A stretch of 46,434 bases of DNA, taken from positions 1 through 46,434 of the forward strand of contig JALVVU010000082.1 of assembly GCA_027023255.1 (NCBI GenBank), in the 5' to 3' direction. Shown here in pieces: positions 24,701 through 33,369 of the stretch. The DNA is from Desulfurococcales archaeon (lineage in GTDB: Archaea > Thermoproteota > Thermoprotei_A > Sulfolobales > NBVN01). Under the pieces are notes generated by a model. The model had not been told where the DNA came from. It ran no database searches and saw nothing but the letters and a program-made list of their open reading frames with translations. A program made the position numbers and the translations under genes. How positions within the stretch are numbered: the first letter of the stretch is position 1; each line of letters opens with the position of its first letter.

Positions 24701-25146
24701 AGCGTTGGTGGAGGAAATTATTCCCTCAGTGGAGAAGACTTAGGGACGAAGCATTAAACATCCTTCAGCGTGAGGCAGAACTCATGGAAATCGTTAGGTT
24801 AGTTGGGCCCGATGCGCTACCTGATAACGATAAGTTACTGCTTGACGCAGCCAGAATGATTAGGGAGGACTTCCTACAGCAAAATGCTTTCCATCCAATA
24901 GATAGTTATTGCCCGCCGGAGAAGACTGTGCTCATGATGGATGTCATACTCACGTTCTATCATGAGGCACTAAGAGCATTAAATAATGGCGTGCCACTCG
25001 AGAAGATTAGGGCACTACCAGTAAGGGTTAAGATAGCCCGTATGAAGGAGGTACCCTATGACCGGTTCAAGAATACTCACGACGCACTAATCACGGAGAT
25101 CAAGGAGAGCATTAAGAGGTTACTTAAGGAGGTGAGTGGGGAGTGA
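21742..25146 (+). CDS. atpA: A-type ATPase catalytic subunit A, intein-containing precursor
   Basis: This is the catalytic ATP-binding subunit of the A1 head. The reading frame encodes 1134 residues, of which 244-783 are an intein; the spliced protein would be 594 residues, the normal length. The Walker A motif GGFGSGK-TV is split between K243 and T784. Other family parts are the N-terminal barrel ([16 protein letters not shown]), the A-specific non-homologous region (about 110-190), GCGERGNEM and [18 protein letters not shown]. The GTG start overlaps the atpF stop. The protein is active only after splicing. atpB overlaps its end by 4 bases. Confidence 0.97.
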   Translation: MIPLVVGKIRRISGPLVVAEGMSGSMVYEVVYVGEERLIGEIIGLHGDHAYIQVYEDTSGLEVGEPVEGSGSLLFAELGPGIVGKVFDGLQRPLSVIGSLIGPFVKRGVKVPALPRDVKWHFTRNTKLKPGDKVRPGTVLGVVKETQLIDHYIMVPPNIHGRLKELVSDGDYTITDPIAVVEADGKKVELTMLQKWPVRKPRPYVRRLEPTEPLITGQRVLDMMFPIARGGKAAVPGGFGSGKCVPPGTPVLLASWDIVPIDDIYRKAKGRKMRLSDKEELIELKEPLIVIGFDGVKLKPAKATHVYRGYTNKLVEIKTSTGKSLRVTPNHKLPIVDSFGSIRYVRAIDLKPGMHLVIPRLVLTRISSNEPRIPLENLAKYEDVMSKDKELNEKVKDFLKKLSSRELSKLCRTLGLSLSTLRNIMYKKERSVPLRLIISIKNCFNIDLGTPRVLGLRRSKAVLIIPERISEKLAELLGLLISDGSVINNRVVFFNNSRELRERFNELLHEVFGVRGREKLCNTVYCIEVTSALLARLLRDIFDLPKRTKSKNAVIPRIVMKSPPNIVSAFVRGLYLGDGTFHQSTLELTSASHKLISGLTYLLLKLGIAYSVSKDEKHKRYRLFITGVRELRKFHEKVLSAINLDIPKVRNLREYLSKKRPKGALRDSVPLDSTFIRSIYGVLSKRSLEARGIHIGNYIYNRERLGYGTMLKIASLPALNDGIENRASLLVKRLRTLIPVLNYVTFEKVEHVNVIDYEGEVYDLVVEDTHTFVGGEVPVIYHNTVLLQTLTKWARTRLNIYVGCGERGNEMADALHSFLKLKDPASGRPLAEKAVFIANTSNMPVAARETSVFLGVTIGEYFRDMGYDVLLVADSTSRWAEAMREISARLEEMPGEEGFPAYLGSRLAEFYERSGRVKCLGEDERVGSLTIVGAVSPPGADFSEPVTQNTLRYIGTLIALDVSLANRRHFPAVSWLLSYSLYVETVERWWRKLFPQWRRLRDEALNILQREAELMEIVRLVGPDALPDNDKLLLDAARMIREDFLQQNAFHPIDSYCPPEKTVLMMDVILTFYHEALRALNNGVPLEKIRALPVRVKIARMKEVPYDRFKNTHDALITEIKESIKRLLKEVSGE
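22471..24090 (+). mobile_element. Intein with LAGLIDADG homing endonuclease in atpA
   Basis: The 540-residue in-frame intein starts with Cys ([10 protein letters not shown]) and ends in VIYHN followed by the extein Thr. It has splicing block B TPNH (T85-H88) and block F/G ([16 protein letters not shown]). Both LAGLIDADG-type motifs are present with acids: [10 protein letters not shown] (D240) and [11 protein letters not shown] (D335). The endonuclease therefore looks intact. Between block B and the first motif, residues about 160-200 resemble a helix-turn-helix. The insertion point, after GSGK in the P-loop, is the classic archaeal VMA site, different from the yeast VMA1 site, which is intact here ([10 protein letters not shown]). 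The intein is visibly more A-rich than the flanking gene. Confidence 0.95.
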
Positions 25147-26582
25147 CAGAGCTCTACGTGAAGGAAGTTAGGAAAGCACTAAGCGCTAAGGGATCATTGC
25201 TCTTCGTTAAACCCGTCCCCGGAATCAAGTATAATGAAGTAGCCGAAGTAATCCTAGAGTCCGGTGAGACGAGGTTCGGGCAAGTAATAGACGTGTCACG
25301 AGATGTTGCCGTCCTCCAGGTCTTCGGTGGGGTCAGCGAAGTTAATCTGAAGAATGCCCACGTAAGGTTCAAGGGTGAGGTCCTCAGGATACCTGCATCG
25401 CTGGACATGCTTGGCCGTATCTTTGATGGCCTAGCAAGACCTATTGACGGCGGTCCCCCAATAGTTCCGGAAGACTGGTTAGACATAAACGGTGCTCCGA
25501 TAAACCCTGCGGTCAGGGAGCCGCCTTCCGAGTTCATTGAGACCGGTATCTCAGCCATTGACGGCTTATTCTCGGTGGTCAGAGGACAGAAGCTTCCCAT
25601 ATTCAGTGGGGCTGGCTTACCCCATAACAGGATAGCCGCGCAGATAGTGCGTCAGGCAAGGGTTAAGGGTAAGGAAGAACGCTTCGCCGTAGTATTCGCT
25701 GCGATAGGCGTAACTTACGAGGAGGCGTACTTCTTCATAGAGAACCTAAGGAGGACGGGGAACATTGAAAACATCGTCGCGTTCATCAACACCGCGGCCT
25801 CACCTGTGATCGAAAGAATCGTTGTTCCTAGGGTGGCCTTAACCACGGCTGAGTTCCTCGCATGGCGCCACGGCATGCATGTCCTAGTAGTGATGACCGA
25901 CATGACTAACTACTGTGAAGCGCTACGTGAATTAAGCGCTGCTAGGGAAGAGATCCCTGGAAGGAGAGGGTACCCGGGCTACATGTACACGGACCTCGCA
26001 ACGATCTATGAAAGAGCCGGAAGGATTCAAGGTATGAAGGGTTCGGTGACACAGATGCCCATACTTACGATGCCTAACGACGACATAACACACCCCATAC
26101 CCGACCTCACAGGCTACATAACTGAAGGACAGATAGTGCTCTCAAGGGACCTGCATAGGAAGGGTGTTTACCCGCCAGTAGATGCCCTCCTCTCACTCTC
26201 CAGGCTCATGAAAGACGGTGTCGGCCCTGGCAAGACTAGGGAAGACCATTACCAAGTATTCATGCAGTTAATAGCGGCGTACACGGAGGGCCAGTACTTA
26301 AGGGAACTCTCCGCAATAATAGGTGTTGAGTCGCTAAGCGAGCGTGATAAAAGGTACCTTGAGTACGCAGAACTATTCGAGAGGAAATTCATAAACCAAG
26401 GCGAGTTTGAGCGCAGAACTATCGAGGAGACCCTGGATATCGGTTGGGAACTCCTGTCAATGCTACCGGAGGAAGACCTGAAGCTAATCAGTATAGAGAA
26501 CATTAGGAAGTATCATCCCAAGTACCGTAAGGCGCTGAAGGGCGGTGAGGTAAGTGTCACAGCAAACACTAAGAGTAACTAG
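25143..26582 (+). CDS. atpB: A-type ATPase regulatory subunit B
   Basis: This is the non-catalytic nucleotide-binding subunit that alternates with A in the A3B3 head. The 479 residues match the family. They include [52 protein letters not shown] (the P-loop replaced by SGAGLPH, as normal for B), [15 protein letters not shown] and [23 protein letters not shown]. The start is GTG overlapping the atpA stop (GTGA). The 3' end overlaps atpD by 29 bases. There is no intein here. Confidence 0.97.
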   Translation: MTELYVKEVRKALSAKGSLLFVKPVPGIKYNEVAEVILESGETRFGQVIDVSRDVAVLQVFGGVSEVNLKNAHVRFKGEVLRIPASLDMLGRIFDGLARPIDGGPPIVPEDWLDINGAPINPAVREPPSEFIETGISAIDGLFSVVRGQKLPIFSGAGLPHNRIAAQIVRQARVKGKEERFAVVFAAIGVTYEEAYFFIENLRRTGNIENIVAFINTAASPVIERIVVPRVALTTAEFLAWRHGMHVLVVMTDMTNYCEALRELSAAREEIPGRRGYPGYMYTDLATIYERAGRIQGMKGSVTQMPILTMPNDDITHPIPDLTGYITEGQIVLSRDLHRKGVYPPVDALLSLSRLMKDGVGPGKTREDHYQVFMQLIAAYTEGQYLRELSAIIGVESLSERDKRYLEYAELFERKFINQGEFERRTIEETLDIGWELLSMLPEEDLKLISIENIRKYHPKYRKALKGGEVSVTANTKSN

Positions 26583-27204
26583 GCCAACGAAAATAGAGTT
26601 AATCAGATTAAAGAAGCGTGTTAAGGTAGCTAAGAGATTACATAAGGTACTGAAAGATCGCCTCATAATACTGACGCAGGAACTTATAATGCTAATGAAG
26701 GACGCCGTTGAGTTACGTCAGAAGGTCTGCGATAAAGTGCAGGAATGCGAGTCTCTCCTCATTAAATCAACACCCCTCATCGACCCGTCCTTAATGGAGT
26801 CCTACGTCCACACCAGGTACGGTAATGTTGAGGGCATGATAGGGTCGCGTGTAGTTGCCGGTGTCCGCGTGCCGTTAATTGAGGTAAGGAGGGAAGGTAA
26901 GCCTAGGGAGGGTCCAGAGTACCCCATACTGCTGACGCTTACTAGCAGGTGCTTCGAGGAACTACTGGACCTCACAGCTAGGCTGGGTGAGGTAGAGGTT
27001 TCCATAACTAGGTTAGGTGCTGAGGTAGCGCGTGTTAAGAGAAGGGTTAATGCGTTAGAGAACGTCCTAATACCTAGGATGGAGAACACCATAAAGTTCC
27101 TGGAATTCAAGTTCGAGGAGAGGGAGCGTGAGGATAAGACTAGGATGAAGAAAGTGAAACAAATACTTGCACGAAAGGAGGGGACCGTCTCTGCCTCCGC
27201 TTAA
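26554..27204 (+). CDS. atpD: A-type ATPase subunit D (central rotor shaft)
   Basis: The 216-residue protein has long N- and C-terminal helices that form the antiparallel coiled coil of the rotor shaft. Typical of the family are [31 protein letters not shown] at the start, read as consecutive short motifs, and [25 protein letters not shown] near the end. The start is GTG at 26554 with a strong GGTGAGG four bases before it, inside the end of atpB. This completes the set H, I, K, E, C, F, A, B, D, which is all nine subunits of the archaeal enzyme. Confidence 0.95.
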   Translation: MSQQTLRVTRPTKIELIRLKKRVKVAKRLHKVLKDRLIILTQELIMLMKDAVELRQKVCDKVQECESLLIKSTPLIDPSLMESYVHTRYGNVEGMIGSRVVAGVRVPLIEVRREGKPREGPEYPILLTLTSRCFEELLDLTARLGEVEVSITRLGAEVARVKRRVNALENVLIPRMENTIKFLEFKFEEREREDKTRMKKVKQILARKEGTVSASA

Positions 27205-27658
27205 CGGTGAAGAGTTCGGAAGCGACACTACCGATAAAGTTCTAGAGCGCTTACTACGCGACGAACTCAAGGCCGTCAACTACATGCTTCCAAAGAAGAG
27301 GAAGAACCTCAAAGAACTACTCAACGAGGAATACCCGCATGTCCTACTGCGTGACGGTAGTGCCCACATGTTCAGATACTCCGAACTCCAGAAGGCCTGC
27401 GACGTCCTAGGGAATGAGCTCTGTGGAAACCTCCTCCTACCGATAATTCTCGAAATGAGGGTCGAGCTAAAGGAAATGGTTGCTGAGGTCGAGGACCCCA
27501 TCGCCATAAAGCTGATTTGCAGAATCCTCAATATTAATGAACCTGAGAGCCCTCCCCTACGACTATACCCAATACACCTAAGGATCCTCAGGCGGGAGAT
27601 AGGTACATTACTCATGTACGCCATCAGCTTCAGACGAGCATTAGGGGAAGAACTTTAA
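27167..27658 (+). CDS. UPF0216 (DUF61) family protein
   Basis: The protein has up to 163 residues and the UPF0216 signature: AVNYMLPKKRKNLKELL, then PHVLLRDGSAHMFRYSEL and LLLPIILEM. The family is archaeal and of unknown function. Here it follows the ATPase operon and overlaps atpD. The first standard start is TTG at 27167, but it lacks a ribosome binding site. A strong GGAGGGG (27177-27183) stands 7 bases before an in-frame CTG at 27191, so the true start may be non-standard. The next ATG is about 39 codons in and would remove part of the conserved region. Confidence 0.85.
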   Translation: MHERRGPSLPPLNGEEFGSDTTDKVLERLLRDELKAVNYMLPKKRKNLKELLNEEYPHVLLRDGSAHMFRYSELQKACDVLGNELCGNLLLPIILEMRVELKEMVAEVEDPIAIKLICRILNINEPESPPLRLYPIHLRILRREIGTLLMYAISFRRALGEEL

Positions 27659-27718
27659 CACCATAACTATCTTGAACTTGAAATATTGCTAGGGTCGGTG
27701 GCTTAATTAAGGGGTAGG

Positions 27719-27796
27719 TGGGGCTCCGGCCGGGACTTGAACCCGGGACCTCGGGGTCCACAGCCCCGCGCGCTACCGATCTGCGCTACCGGAGCC
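27719..27796 (-). tRNA. tRNA-His (anticodon GTG)
   Basis: The minus strand folds into a clean cloverleaf. It has acceptor stem GCTCCGG/CCGGAGC, D stem GCGC/GCGC, anticodon stem CGGGG/CCCCG around the loop CTGTGGA (anticodon GTG), and T arm CCGGG-TTCAAGT-CCCGG. There is an extra 5' G (G-1) opposite discriminator C73, the identity feature of tRNA-His, and CCA is encoded. No intron is present. A TATA-like GTTATAC lies about 23 bases upstream (27819-27825), shared with the divergent pina region. Confidence 0.96.
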
Positions 27797-27852
27797 ACAC
27801 GACCCATTATTTTGTGGGGTATAACGGGTTAAAATTGGTTTCTGCCTAGGCG

Positions 27853-27860
27853 CTTATAAA
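27853..27860 (+). promoter_or_regulatory. TATA box for pina
   Basis: CTTATAAA lies 25-32 bases before the pina ATG at 27885, the spacing of a leaderless archaeal transcript. Confidence 0.5.
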
Positions 27861-27884
27861 CTCGCTTAGTCCTTCATCATAGGG

Positions 27885-29435
27885 ATGGATGTCTTGGGAA
27901 TCCGGGAAATCGGTGTTGAGGTCTTCGTGCCTGACGTGAGCGTGATTACTGACGGCACACTACGTAGGTTAGTGATTGACGGGAAGCTCCAGGGCAGGCT
28001 CGTGATACTTAAGGAGGTAGTGGATTCTTTTGAGGAGCAGGCTAAGGAGGGACGAGCTGTTGGTCTTATAGGTCTTGAGGAACTGAGGCTGATTAGGGCA
28101 GCGTGTGAGAGTAAGGGCATCGAACTTGACGTTGTTGAGGCGTCTGGGAAGAGAAAGTACTCAACGCTTGACTCTCTAACACGTAGCTATTGTTTGGACT
28201 CGGGCGCGACACTCATAACCTCATCAAAGGTCCAGCAGTTGGCTGCTGAGTCCTTAGGCATTAAGGTGCTTTACGTTCCACCACCTAGGGCACGCTTAAC
28301 ACTACTTGAGAGGTTCTTCGACGATTCAACCATGTCAGTACACTTGAAAGAGGGTGCACCTCCATACGCTAAGAAGGGGTATCCTGGTCACTGGTCCTTA
28401 GTTCAGTTAAGTGAGTCACCACTCAGTAGGGAGGAGGTAGAGGCAATAGCTGACGAGATCATAGAGGCCGCCAGGACAACGTCCGAGGCCGTTGTAGAGG
28501 TTGAGAGGATGGGATCAACGATCGTTCAGCTCGGCGACTACAGAATAGTAATTACTAGACCACCGATGAGTGACGGGTGGGAAATCACTGCGGTACGCCC
28601 GCTAGCCAAGCCCAGGCTAGAGGATTACAACCTGCCTCCGAAGCTAGTGCGGAGGCTGGAGGAACGCGCCGAAGGTATACTGATAGCTGGCGCGCCGGGG
28701 ATGGGTAAGACCACCTTTGCGCAAGCGCTCGCCGAGTACTATATGCGTAAGAGGAAAGTTGTGAAGACCATTGAATCACCGCGTGACATGAGGTTACCCC
28801 CAGACGTAACTCAGTATTCTAAAGTGTATGCATCGCCTGACGAGTTACATGACATACTCCTCCTCTCGAGACCAGACTACACGGTATTTGACGAGATGAG
28901 AACCGATGACGACTTCAGACTCTACGTTGATTTAAGGTTAGCTGGCATAGGCATGATTGGCGTCGTACACGCAACCACGCCTATAGACGCGGTCCAGAGG
29001 TTCCTGCGTAGGGTCGACCTAGGCATGATACCATCCATAATCGACACCGTCATATTCATCGAGGAGGGTGAAGTTCGGAAAGTATACGAGTTAAATATGA
29101 CCGTGAAGCTGCCCACAGGCTTAAGGGAAGCTGAGTTAGCGAGACCCGTGGTGGAGGTGAAGGACTTCCTCACCGGTCAGCTAGAATACGAGATATATAC
29201 TTTCGGCGAACAAACAATAGTGGTTCCTGTTAGGGGGCTTGGAATCACTGGATTGGAGAGCAGGTTACGCAGAATACTCCATAACATCGTACCGACAGCT
29301 GAGATCCGTGTAGAGGGCAGTGACGTCACAATACTCGTTCCCAGAGAGGACCTTAGGTCACTTAAGAGACTAAGGAGAAAGTTAAGGAAACTTGAGAGCG
29401 AGTATGGCATAACAATATCACTGAAGCTCATATAG
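27885..29435 (+). CDS. pina: PINA: PIN-domain ATPase, Holliday junction migrating helicase
   Basis: The 516-residue protein has an N-terminal PIN domain (about 10-140; D17 in VPDVSVI is one of the expected acidic residues). A PilT/VirB11-like ATPase core follows, with Walker A GAPGMGKTT at 269-277 and the acidic TVFDEMRTDDDF. A KH-like C-terminus (about 450-516) ends in ITISLKLI. This architecture and length match the archaeal PINA studied in Sulfolobus, which forms hexamers, migrates Holliday junctions and works with the resolvase Hjc. The gene lies 31 bases upstream of a SWIM-domain protein. The older name is PilT-like ATPase. Confidence 0.9.
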   Translation: MDVLGIREIGVEVFVPDVSVITDGTLRRLVIDGKLQGRLVILKEVVDSFEEQAKEGRAVGLIGLEELRLIRAACESKGIELDVVEASGKRKYSTLDSLTRSYCLDSGATLITSSKVQQLAAESLGIKVLYVPPPRARLTLLERFFDDSTMSVHLKEGAPPYAKKGYPGHWSLVQLSESPLSREEVEAIADEIIEAARTTSEAVVEVERMGSTIVQLGDYRIVITRPPMSDGWEITAVRPLAKPRLEDYNLPPKLVRRLEERAEGILIAGAPGMGKTTFAQALAEYYMRKRKVVKTIESPRDMRLPPDVTQYSKVYASPDELHDILLLSRPDYTVFDEMRTDDDFRLYVDLRLAGIGMIGVVHATTPIDAVQRFLRRVDLGMIPSIIDTVIFIEEGEVRKVYELNMTVKLPTGLREAELARPVVEVKDFLTGQLEYEIYTFGEQTIVVPVRGLGITGLESRLRRILHNIVPTAEIRVEGSDVTILVPREDLRSLKRLRRKLRKLESEYGITISLKLI

Positions 29436-29466
29436 TGAAGTGCTAGTTACGAGGTAGTGCTCACCC

Positions 29467-29859
29467 ATGTTCCACGAAGCTCAAGGATATGCGAGAACCC
29501 TAACCTACTTATCTGGCGATAACTTAGACATACCGCCGCGATCTAAGGCAGCGATACGTGAGAAGAGAGTGGTGAAGGTAAGTGTTGGAAACAGGAGCTT
29601 CACTTTCTTCAAGGGCAGGGACCGCGATTACTTCATCGTGAAGAGATTCTTCTGCACGTGTAAGGACTTCGAGTTCAACGTCGTGTTACGTCGTAGGAGA
29701 CCCGCCTGTTATCACCTCGTGGCGACTGAGGTTGCTGAGAGGAAAGGCACTGTTAGGAGGCTTCGGTTGAGTACCGATGAATTCTATGATATAATGTATG
29801 AGCTCATCCTCGACGGCAAATCCAATACGTTACGTAAGTTGCTTCTCAAGCAGCGGTAA
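29467..29859 (+). CDS. SWIM zinc-finger protein
   Basis: The 130-residue protein has a SWIM zinc finger C63-x-C65-x15-C81-x-H83 (CTC ... CYH), preceded by a beta hairpin (VGNRSFTFFKGRDRDYFIVKRF) as is usual for the fold. A helical tail, STDEFYDIMYELILDGK, follows. SWIM fingers bind DNA or proteins, and archaeal SWIM proteins have been linked by homology to the recombination factor Sws1. Its place 31 bases after pina supports a role in recombination or repair. That role is an inference. Confidence 0.85.
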   Translation: MFHEAQGYARTLTYLSGDNLDIPPRSKAAIREKRVVKVSVGNRSFTFFKGRDRDYFIVKRFFCTCKDFEFNVVLRRRRPACYHLVATEVAERKGTVRRLRLSTDEFYDIMYELILDGKSNTLRKLLLKQR

Positions 29860-29900
29860 CTTAATTATGGGTCTCACGTATCCCCTAACACGGTGGTTTG

Positions 29901-30236
29901 ATGGGTAGGCGCAGAAGGAAGCGCTATAAGAAGATAGGGCAACAGAGGCGCCGACTACCTAAGGTATTTCAATGCCCTGCCTGTGGGTTACCTAACCTAG
30001 TTATCGATGTTGAGGAATACACCGTTAACGAGGGAGACGAGAGCTTCACTAGGAAAAGAGCCGTAATCAAGTGCCTTAACCCTTCATGCGGACTACGCGC
30101 AACTATGGAGGACATACCTCCGATACTTGACGCTGTGGACATCTACTCGAAGTTCCTAGATAAATTTACCTCTGGTGAGATTGAGGTAACTTACGAGACT
30201 CCCGAGGAGGAAAGCGTTGAGGAAGGCACAGAGTAA
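29901..30236 (+). CDS. Elf1-like transcription elongation factor (zinc ribbon)
   Basis: The 111-residue protein starts with a very basic tail (GRRRRKRYKKIGQQRRR). A zinc ribbon follows with CPAC and, about 40 residues later, C-x4-C (CLNPSC). The C-terminus is acidic. This is the layout of Elf1, an elongation factor of eukaryotic RNA polymerase II that archaea share. I chose ATG at 29901 over the TTG immediately before it; GGTGG stands 6-10 bases upstream. The 3' end overlaps the GGGP synthase gene by 20 bases. Confidence 0.85.
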   Translation: MGRRRRKRYKKIGQQRRRLPKVFQCPACGLPNLVIDVEEYTVNEGDESFTRKRAVIKCLNPSCGLRATMEDIPPILDAVDIYSKFLDKFTSGEIEVTYETPEEESVEEGTE

Positions 30237-30984
30237 TTGGTCATCGGTGCATGACTACATCATTAATAAGATCGCTGAGGAAGGCGCGCTACACTTCACA
30301 CTAATAGATCCTGACAAGGCTTGCGGGGAAGCGATAAAGAACATGCGCAAACTAGGTAAGTCCATGGTTGAGGCAGGAACAGACGCATTTCTCGTCGGCG
30401 GATCCGTGGGAGTCTCGGAAAGAGGCGCGGACGCCGTAGTTCAGGAACTTAAGGGGCTGGGAGTCCCGGTCATACTATTCCCGGGAAACATCACCGGTAT
30501 ATCCAGGTATGCCGACGCCATACTCTTCCTCTCACTCCTAAACTCAGACGACCCATACTTCATCATAGGCGCACAGGTACTCGGAGCACCGATAATAGAA
30601 AGGTATGGACTAGAAACCCTGCCCACAGCTTACATAATAGTTGGGTATGGCGGTGCGGCAGGATATGTTGGGAGAGCAAGGCCAATACCGTATGACCGCC
30701 CCGAAATAGGGGCCGCATATGTACTAGCAGCCAGGATGATGGGGATGAAGTACGCATACCTCGAAGCAGGATCCGGGGCACCGGAACCAATACCGCCCAC
30801 CTTCATAAGGTACGCAGCAAAAGTAAAGAAGAACCTAACACTCATCGTCGGAGGAGGCATAAGGTCACCCGAGAAAGCCAAGGCTGCCGTAAAGGCAGGC
30901 GCAGACATCATAGTAACGGGAACAATCGTAGAGAAAGACCCCGAAAAATGCGTAGAAATCATAAAATCAATAAAGAGAAAATAA
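30217..30984 (+). CDS. Geranylgeranylglyceryl phosphate synthase
   Basis: This TIM-barrel prenyltransferase joins geranylgeranyl diphosphate to sn-glycerol-1-phosphate, the first committed step of archaeal ether lipids. The 255 residues include TLIDPDK, AGTDAFLVGGSVGV, VILFPGNITGISRYADAILFLSLLNSDD (in short motifs), AYLEAGSGAPEPI and the phosphate-binding VGGGIRSPEKA. The start is TTG at 30217 with GAGGAGG 7 bases before it. It is coupled to the Elf1-like gene. It sits immediately before a tRNA-Gly gene that has its own promoter. Confidence 0.96.
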   Translation: MRKAQSNWSSVHDYIINKIAEEGALHFTLIDPDKACGEAIKNMRKLGKSMVEAGTDAFLVGGSVGVSERGADAVVQELKGLGVPVILFPGNITGISRYADAILFLSLLNSDDPYFIIGAQVLGAPIIERYGLETLPTAYIIVGYGGAAGYVGRARPIPYDRPEIGAAYVLAARMMGMKYAYLEAGSGAPEPIPPTFIRYAAKVKKNLTLIVGGGIRSPEKAKAAVKAGADIIVTGTIVEKDPEKCVEIIKSIKRK

Positions 30985-30990
30985 CTAGAA

Positions 30991-30998
30991 CTTATAAG
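30991..30998 (+). promoter_or_regulatory. TATA box for tRNA-Gly
   Basis: CTTATAAG ends 25 bases before the first base of the tRNA, an ideal archaeal TATA position. Confidence 0.6.
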
Positions 30999-31023
30999 CC
31001 TCACCCAAAACAGAAATCATGGC

Positions 31024-31102
31024 GCGGCGGTCGTCTAGCCTGGTCTAGGACGCCGGCCCCCCAAGCCGGAGATCCCGGGTTCAAATCCCGGCCGCCGCAC
31101 CA
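31024..31102 (+). tRNA. tRNA-Gly (anticodon CCC), with C33
   Basis: The cloverleaf has acceptor GCGGCGG/CCGCCGC, D stem GTCT/GGAC, anticodon stem CCGGC/GCCGG and T arm CCGGG-TTCAAAT-CCCGG. The discriminator is A73 and CCA is encoded. The anticodon loop is CCCCCAA, giving anticodon CCC for glycine. Position 33, almost always U, reads C. No intron is present. The pairing leaves no other register for the loop, so C33 is a direct reading of the DNA. Confidence 0.93.
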
Positions 31103-31221
31103 CTCCTAACAAAAATTATTGTACCTCAAGTCAATAATACGGTGTTCTTAAGGGGGATAGTATAGCATCTCAGTCTAAGGCAGAATAGCGAGAATATCTA
31201 GATGATCCGGACGTTGTTTTG

Positions 31222-31494
31222 CTATGATTTTGTTAGCATAATAATTATTGTTGTAAGTATTATTGCTAGTGCGAGCGTAGCTAGTGCGAATGTTTTTAAA
31301 TCATGCTTCATTGCATGCATGGCGGCTATTGTTGTTAGTGACGTTATGGGTGTTGCTATTATTGTTCCTAGCCCGTAATATGTTAGCGGTCTGAATGTAG
31401 GTTTTATTGTTGTTAGTGTCTCTCCCAGTATCGCTATTATTAGTCCAGTGATTGTGCCATACCTTAGGATTAGTGATGGTATTTTGTACTTCAT
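31222..31494 (-). CDS. DUF1634-type small membrane protein
   Basis: The 90-residue protein has three predicted membrane helices (about 10-28, 38-60 and 68-88) separated by short polar loops. It lies 13 bases downstream of a TauE/SafE permease on the same strand. That size, topology and pairing match DUF1634 proteins, which commonly accompany TauE/SafE genes in archaea and bacteria. The residue composition is rich in threonine, isoleucine and leucine. No function is established; it may be a partner of the permease. Confidence 0.7.
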   Translation of the reverse strand: MKYKIPSLILRYGTITGLIIAILGETLTTIKPTFRPLTYYGLGTIIATPITSLTTIAAMHAMKHDLKTFALATLALAIILTTIIIMLTKS

Positions 31495-31507
31495 GATCTC
31501 CCTCCCA

Positions 31508-32272
31508 TTATGGGGTTATCGATATGAGTAGTCTTAAGGATGCGTACAGCAATACTGCACCGAACACTATCTTCACGTATTTTGGCTTTGTTTTCTTTAG
31601 GCACTTTGCTCCGAGGATAGCGCCAGGTATTATGCCTATGGAGAGTAGTGTTGCTGTTAGGGGATCTGTAAGACCTTTCGTTAGATAGACTATTTCTCCA
31701 CTAGCTGCTGTGAGACCTACCATGAAGGAGCTTGTCGCTACCGCTGTCTTTATGGGGAGCTTCATTATGTACGTCATTATGGGTACCTTAATCACTCCCC
31801 CACCTATCCCGAAGATCCCGGAGGTTAATCCCGCCATGAATGACAGGATAGAGCCTACTGCTTTATGGAGGGTCGTTACGTTTTTGAGAGCTTTCTCGCA
31901 TCCCCTTTGTTCATGTAATGCTTTCCATATTGTTTCGGTCGATATGTATAGGAATAGGGCACCGAGGGCTGCCTTGAGGACGTTTGCCGGTAATGATAGC
32001 GTTACGTAAGCACCTGTTATCGCTCCTAAGGCTGTGAGGGGTTCCAGTAGCAATGCTGTGTTCATGTCCACTAATCCACGTCTAAGGTATTCGCTTGAGG
32101 CTGAGGATGATGTGACAACTATGCACATAAGGCTAGTCGCTATCGCAATTTTTACATCGTAACCGAGAGCTAAGACAAGGAATGGCACTAGTAGGCTTCC
32201 TCCACCTATTCCAGCCATGGCTGAGATGAATCCTATTCCTAGCGCACCGATTACTATTAGTACCGGTATCAT
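31508..32272 (-). CDS. TauE/SafE family sulfite/anion exporter
   Basis: The 254-residue protein has about eight membrane helices in two repeats. Each repeat carries a glycine-rich signature: SAMAGIGGGSLLVPFLVL near the N-terminus and SGIFGIGGGVIKVPIM in the middle. These motifs define the TauE/SafE permease family, whose members move sulfite, sulfoacetate or related organosulfur anions. The substrate here cannot be told. The ATG at 32272 is standard. The gene precedes the DUF1634 protein in a two-gene operon. Confidence 0.92.
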   Translation of the reverse strand: MIPVLIVIGALGIGFISAMAGIGGGSLLVPFLVLALGYDVKIAIATSLMCIVVTSSSASSEYLRRGLVDMNTALLLEPLTALGAITGAYVTLSLPANVLKAALGALFLYISTETIWKALHEQRGCEKALKNVTTLHKAVGSILSFMAGLTSGIFGIGGGVIKVPIMTYIMKLPIKTAVATSSFMVGLTAASGEIVYLTKGLTDPLTATLLSIGIIPGAILGAKCLKKTKPKYVKIVFGAVLLYASLRLLISITP

Positions 32273-32385
32273 TTCATGCGCCTTACATCTTACTATCGAT
32301 AACGGCTTGCCTTAATATCTTAATCTTCTCAATTAAGTGATGCTAGAGCATTCCCTACCATGTCATTTTGTTTTTACACTTTGTT

Positions 32386-33369
32386 TTACACGGCGCCTGG
32401 AGGAACTTTAAATATATACATCCTCCCTTCTACCTTAGGTAAATTCATTATGTGTTCCAGTGCTTCTTTACCGTTTAGTACCCTGTCCTGGAGGTCTACT
32501 CTGACCCCTGTTAACGCCCCCTTCTCTATGAGGAATTTCATATTAATCTTCCCGTCTGGAGACCTAATATTTATGTATAGTACGTCTTCTTTGAGTTCAC
32601 TATACTTTCTGCTGACCTGATTCAGTATCTCTTCACCGCTTAGGCTGATCCTTATAGTGTCGATTAGTTCTGACTTGAGTAATATCATGCCTAGTACTAA
32701 CTCGTCGCCTAGCTTGTCAGGATTTGCTCTGATATTGATTCGTGCTGGTACTTTGGTAGGTTTAGGTGCTGGTGCCTCTTTCCTCTCCTTCACTTTCTCG
32801 GGGGCTTCTTCATACTTGCGTACCTCCTTAGGCTGTGGTTTAACCTCACGCTGGATCGGGACTGACATCTTAGCCTCAGGTTTCTTAACCTCCTCAACTT
32901 TTTCTCTCGGCCTCTCCTTCTCTACTGGGGGTTTCTCCACGACCTTTCTCCTTTCCCTATACACCTCAGCAATCATTGGTAGTTGAAACATCACCTTGTT
33001 CTTAGTGTCGTCTATGAACGCGGCTATTCCTGGAGCAAGTATTCGCTCCTTAAAGAACCCTGCCTTGACCACGACTTTCCCGCTTATTATAGTTCCCGCA
33101 CCACGCCTCTCAACGTTTATCACTATTGTGAGTGTTATGGGGCCCGTTCCCTCAATTATTATTCGGTTTCTCTCCCTCCTCAACCGCAATCTTAACCTGT
33201 AAGTGGAGCCGGAGATCCTGAGCGTAACGTAAGCTTCATTATCGTTGATTAGCTCCATCGACTCATAAATAGACCACATCGGTATGCTGAGTTCGAGGTC
33301 GGATAAAATTTCAAGGACGTCTTCAGGGGGGACTACTGTGACTACCTCGAATGACCTCTCTATCACCAT
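32386..33369 (-). CDS. Unknown three-part protein: START-like domain, charged linker, C-terminal domain
   Basis: The 327 residues fall into three parts. Residues 1-130 form a beta-rich domain whose order (VVPPEDVLEILSDLE..., YVTLRI, YRLRLRLRR, GTGPITLTIVINVE, GTIISGKVVV) looks like the SRPBCC/START fold used by CoxG-like proteins. Residues about 135-215 are a lysine-, glutamate- and proline-rich linker with many KPE, KERP and APKP units. Residues 215-327 form a compact alpha/beta domain (LVLGMILLKSELIDTIRISLSG, VLYINIRSP, MKFLIEKGALTGVRV). No catalytic or membrane motif is visible. The start is ATG at 33369. I do not recognise a family. Confidence 0.75.
   Translation of the reverse strand: MVIERSFEVVTVVPPEDVLEILSDLELSIPMWSIYESMELINDNEAYVTLRISGSTYRLRLRLRRERNRIIIEGTGPITLTIVINVERRGAGTIISGKVVVKAGFFKERILAPGIAAFIDDTKNKVMFQLPMIAEVYRERRKVVEKPPVEKERPREKVEEVKKPEAKMSVPIQREVKPQPKEVRKYEEAPEKVKERKEAPAPKPTKVPARINIRANPDKLGDELVLGMILLKSELIDTIRISLSGEEILNQVSRKYSELKEDVLYINIRSPDGKINMKFLIEKGALTGVRVDLQDRVLNGKEALEHIMNLPKVEGRMYIFKVPPGAV

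Noticed and set aside
27840-27884. Minus-strand ATGATGA near 27874 as a possible C box
   Set aside because: No CTGA follows within 80 bases; the region is explained by the pina and tRNA-His promoters.
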